From Planctomycetota bacterium (lineage in GTDB: Bacteria > Planctomycetota > Planctomycetia > Planctomycetales > Planctomycetaceae), in contig JAQBZS010000292.1 of assembly GCA_027622115.1 (NCBI GenBank), positions 1 through 8,059 on the forward strand: a stretch of 8,059 bases of DNA, given 5' to 3'. Each line of letters opens with the position of its first letter. The first letter of the stretch is position 1. This document shows positions 5,660 to 8,059 of this stretch, one piece after another. Below the pieces are notes generated by a model. The model saw only the letters and a program-made list of their open reading frames with translations, had not been told where the DNA came from and ran no database searches. Both the position numbers and the translations under genes were made by a program.

Positions 5660-7810
5660 CTATCGTTCTTGGTGGTAATGGATCGTGTATACGGCTTTGA
5701 GATCTTGGCGGTTGATCGTCCAGTCTCGGATAACCGAAAAATCTCTCGATCCGAATTCGCCGGCGCCGATCCCGATGGGTCCACCACCCGCCGCTCGGGC
5801 TCCTCGCGGCAATTCTCGATGCCCAAATACGGCGATCGTGATTTGGCCGACCTGATCGAGAAACCCGGATTGCCCCGCCAAAGAATCGCCAAGCGCGGTG
5901 GCTCGAAATCTGTAGCGGTCGAATTCGAATCGCGCGGCGTTTTTGGACGTGCGTGGGAAAAGCCAGCCGTCGATCTTCAGCGTGGATCCAGAAGGCAGCA
6001 GCCACGAGCGGGCTTCCCTCACAAGTTCAAGCACTTCGGGCGGCCGCACTCGATTCGCGGCGACGCCCTTCGTCAGTGGCGACAGCACGTTCAAACCATC
6101 GACCAGCACGACCGCCGCGAGACGTTCCTCACCCGGATGAACGTTTTGCAAGACGAGTTCAAATTCGTCGCCCTGTTGCAGGGCAAACCCGATTCGGCTT
6201 TCGTCGCTTGGATCGAGCGGCAGCAGCGACACAGCTTGCCGTTGTCCGTTGCGAATCCGATAGACCACCAGTTTGACGCACGTTGGATCTTGTCCCGGCA
6301 GCAATGGGTGCCGGCCTTGCGACAAGCGGTTGAGGCGGTTGACGATCTCCGGGACTGCCGGTCGTACGATCGTGGGCTCGTCCCGTTCAGGTTCTCGGCG
6401 AGGTTTTTGGCTCGGTTGTTTCATGGGCAACTTGGTCACCGCCGCCATGTCCACGGAACCTCCCAGGAGCGGCCAGAGATCCGCGTCGATCACAAGCGTC
6501 ACGGTTGCTTGGCCGACCGTCGTGCCGCTCTTGAGTTCGATCAGCCGGCACGACAAGACGAGTCGGTCGGGAGCGGATAATCTTCGCATTACTCCGGCCA
6601 GGAGAATGTCCGGGGCGTTGCCTCTCGCCGACAATTCGAGCAGCCGTTTCTGTACTTTCAAATCCTTGACTCCGAACGGACGATCGGCCCGAGCCAAGAG
6701 ATCGGTCGTTTCGCTGCGATCCCGCACCGCGTAAGCATCGCTGGACGAGAGTTCGCGCAGCCTCGACTCGATGCGTTGAGCGACGAGTTGGCCGAGGCTT
6801 CCCAACGGACCTCGCAGCACAACTTCGTCACCCGTCTGATTCGCAAATTCGATAATGCCGACCTGCGTGGCGATTCGCCCGTCTCCGCGATTGTGACGCA
6901 GCAAGTCATCGACAAGGTCCGCCAGCCTCTCCAACGCCAGCGTGGCCGATTCCGCTCGCAACGTGAGTTTCGGGTTCTCCAGAGCATTGCCGCCCATGAA
7001 CCGCACCGGCTTTTGGGCGAACTGCTTTGGATTTGTCGACGATCGGCACAGCATTTGTGCGGTTTCCGGGACTCGGGCCTGCACAAAGTTGAAGAGTTCA
7101 TCCAGGCTGACGTGCGCGTCACCGTCGGCATCGGCCGCGCCCTCCATGCCGCGAGTCAACCAATACGTAAACACGCCGTGACGCTTTGCCGGCCACTCCA
7201 AGCTCCGCTGTTGGCCGTCGCAACTCACGATGGAATAGAACGCCGGTCGGTTCTGAAGATAGGCTTGAGTCGACATTCGATTCAGGCCGTCGGTCACCGT
7301 GGCCCATTCATTCTCGTTGCCGGCGTAACACGCATCCAAAAACACGATGCGTCGGCGAGCCGCGCATTGTTGCAGTTGATCGTGAATCCACTGCACCTGA
7401 ATTCCGGTTTGCCCCAAACGAAGCGGGTCACAATCCTGCGGGGCCAGATAGGAATGCCCATCGCCGCCCAGAAACCCGTGCCCGGAGAAGTAGAAAATCA
7501 CATCGTCGTCGGCTTGTACTTGCGACAGAATCTCTGGAATCCGCTTGCGGAGCACTTCGCGCGTCGGGCGTTCTATGCCGACGGCTCGTTGCACAAACAC
7601 ACGCAGCAGGCGGTCGTCGCGAATGTTGTTGCTCTCGACCAGTGTGCGAGCCATCCGCAATGCGTCGGCTCCGCAATACTTCAACTGATCCTGCGAAGAC
7701 AGCTTCGAATAGTTGTCGACGCCGATCACGATCGCCCAAGTGGCCGCGTTGAGCGGTTCGGCTATGGCGACGATCAATAGGGCAACTTTGAACGACAGGT
7801 GTAATTTCAT
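5660..7810 (-). CDS. Secreted caspase-like protease (peptidase C14 fold) with CsgG/FlgO-like middle domain
   Basis: A caspase/metacaspase-fold cysteine peptidase of 716 residues. Signal peptide 1-22 (cleavage after LNA). Catalytic domain about 24-215: WAIVIGVDNYS, His111 in YFSGHG, Cys161 in FLDACYAG, with Asp159 and Asp49 at positions that in metacaspases give Arg/Lys preference. Residues 227-238 (DADGDAHVSLDE) form an EF-hand-type Ca2+ loop with acidic residues at positions 1, 3, 5 and 12. About 315-440 resembles CsgG/FlgO/TolB-like modules: VGIIEFANQTG, a DRSETTDLL stretch, ILLAGVMRR, LIELKSGTTVG. A proline- and charge-rich linker follows (460-485). Next comes a beta-rich region, about 510-575, often seen beside bacterial caspases, and a C-terminal domain from about 605 (IDGWLFPR, ARFEFDRYRF, VGQITIAVFG). 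CGGAG seven bases before the ATG supports the start. It is the first gene of the - strand run. The catalytic call is firm; the later domain names are tentative. Confidence 0.9.
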   Translation of the reverse strand: MKLHLSFKVALLIVAIAEPLNAATWAIVIGVDNYSKLSSQDQLKYCGADALRMARTLVESNNIRDDRLLRVFVQRAVGIERPTREVLRKRIPEILSQVQADDDVIFYFSGHGFLGGDGHSYLAPQDCDPLRLGQTGIQVQWIHDQLQQCAARRRIVFLDACYAGNENEWATVTDGLNRMSTQAYLQNRPAFYSIVSCDGQQRSLEWPAKRHGVFTYWLTRGMEGAADADGDAHVSLDELFNFVQARVPETAQMLCRSSTNPKQFAQKPVRFMGGNALENPKLTLRAESATLALERLADLVDDLLRHNRGDGRIATQVGIIEFANQTGDEVVLRGPLGSLGQLVAQRIESRLRELSSSDAYAVRDRSETTDLLARADRPFGVKDLKVQKRLLELSARGNAPDILLAGVMRRLSAPDRLVLSCRLIELKSGTTVGQATVTLVIDADLWPLLGGSVDMAAVTKLPMKQPSQKPRREPERDEPTIVRPAVPEIVNRLNRLSQGRHPLLPGQDPTCVKLVVYRIRNGQRQAVSLLPLDPSDESRIGFALQQGDEFELVLQNVHPGEERLAAVVLVDGLNVLSPLTKGVAANRVRPPEVLELVREARSWLLPSGSTLKIDGWLFPRTSKNAARFEFDRYRFRATALGDSLAGQSGFLDQVGQITIAVFGHRELPRGARAAGGGPIGIGAGEFGSRDFSVIRDWTINRQDLKAVYTIHYHQER

Positions 7811-8034
7811 CGAATTACTCCGTACACGCCGCGTGGCCGTGCGAGTTAGTTGGATATCGCCACATTGAACACAACATTATTTCTCGGTCGATCCTTAGTG
7901 TATAGCGCCACTTTGGCGTTCGCTCGTACTACAACTCTGCGATTTGTTGTTTTCTTGCGCGCATTTTTGAGTAGTGGAGTTCGCCAGATATCGGTTCTTC
8001 CGTTTCTGGGTGTGAATGCCGAGGTTTGTTGTAG
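7811..8034. other. Non-coding upstream region of the gene cluster
   Basis: About 224 bases before the 716-residue protease with no credible gene. A 65-codon - strand frame at 8043-7846 has a random-looking basic composition and no ribosome binding site. A promoter for the - strand genes is expected here. TATACA near 7903-7898 is the best -10 hexamer, but no -35 stands at proper spacing. A short inverted repeat, CGCCA-AAG-TGGCG (about 7907-7919), lies just beside it and might be an operator. Local AT content is higher than in the coding regions. Confidence 0.35.
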
Positions 8035-8059
8035 GACGGGCACTCCACTCCTGCCCGTC
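8035..8059. repeat. Perfect GC-rich inverted repeat at the right edge
   Basis: GACGGGCA, nine bases, then TGCCCGTC: a perfect 8-bp stem with loop CTCCACTCC. It runs to the window edge, so the T-run of a terminator cannot be checked and the stem may extend. It could be a terminator for a gene to the right or a dispersed palindromic (REP-like) element; similar palindromes are frequent between planctomycete genes (my recollection, not verified). Confidence 0.55.

Noticed and set aside
5288..6580. Long open frame on the + strand (430 codons) opposite the larger protease and the gap
   Set aside because: It is antisense to a protein with clear catalytic motifs, is rich in Arg and Gln as expected of a mirror frame, and shows no recognisable domain or ribosome binding site.
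6776..7780. Long open frame on the + strand (334 codons) opposite the caspase core
   Set aside because: It mirrors the highly supported caspase domain on the other strand. The openness comes from GC-rich codon bias.
7846..8043. 65-codon frame on the - strand before the larger protease
   Set aside because: Basic, low-information composition, no ribosome binding site, and it lies in the AT-richer expected promoter region.
1..8059. CRISPR array, toxin-antitoxin pair or phage-defence operon
   Set aside because: No regularly spaced repeats, no Cas-like motifs and no toxin or antitoxin pair seen. The caspases here are exported, unlike the cytoplasmic caspase effectors of known defence systems.

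Overview
The window looks like chromosomal DNA of a planctomycete (phylum Planctomycetota). This is inferred from the mix of secreted caspase-fold proteases with long accessory regions, a secreted SGNH hydrolase with a C-terminal extension, moderately high GC, and a relic of a tyrosine recombinase of the type common in that group. No marker gene fixes the genus.

Layout, left to right. Positions 1-311 hold an open, unidentified end of a reading frame on the + strand. Positions 284-717 (+) are a frameshifted relic of a tyrosine recombinase. It ends 27 bases from the 3' end of an intact tRNA-Thr(CGT) at 745-817 (-), the usual place for an integrated element to sit; a good sigma70-type promoter precedes the tRNA. 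From 1027 to 7810 every credible gene is on the - strand, so transcription runs right to left. In that order they are: a 716-residue secreted caspase-like protease (7810-5660); a 559-residue secreted caspase-like protease with TPR, SH3-like and glycine-zipper parts (5497-3818); a small two-helix membrane protein (3773-3516); a GluR0-type ligand-gated potassium channel split by one in-frame TGA (3434-3012 and 2987-2304); a secreted SGNH/GDSL hydrolase (2281-1307); and two very small overlapping frames (1310-1224 and 1227-1027) joined by GTGA stop/start overlaps.

Gaps between the main - strand genes are 162, 44, 81 and 22 bases, compatible with one transcription unit or two (the 162-base gap could hold an internal promoter). 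All main products carry export signals or membrane helices, so the cluster acts at or outside the cytoplasmic membrane. Two paralogous caspase-fold proteases, each with an EF-hand-like loop, next to a ligand-gated K+ channel is an unusual grouping. A link between ligand or ion sensing and regulated proteolysis is a hypothesis only.

The clearest anomaly is the TGA in the channel gene. Frame and homology continue through it, and a Shine-Dalgarno-like GGAG sits 7 bases before an in-frame TTG just downstream. It may be a nonsense mutation, a sequencing error, or a true two-piece channel. The right end (7811-8059) is non-coding and ends in a perfect 8-bp GC-rich inverted repeat.
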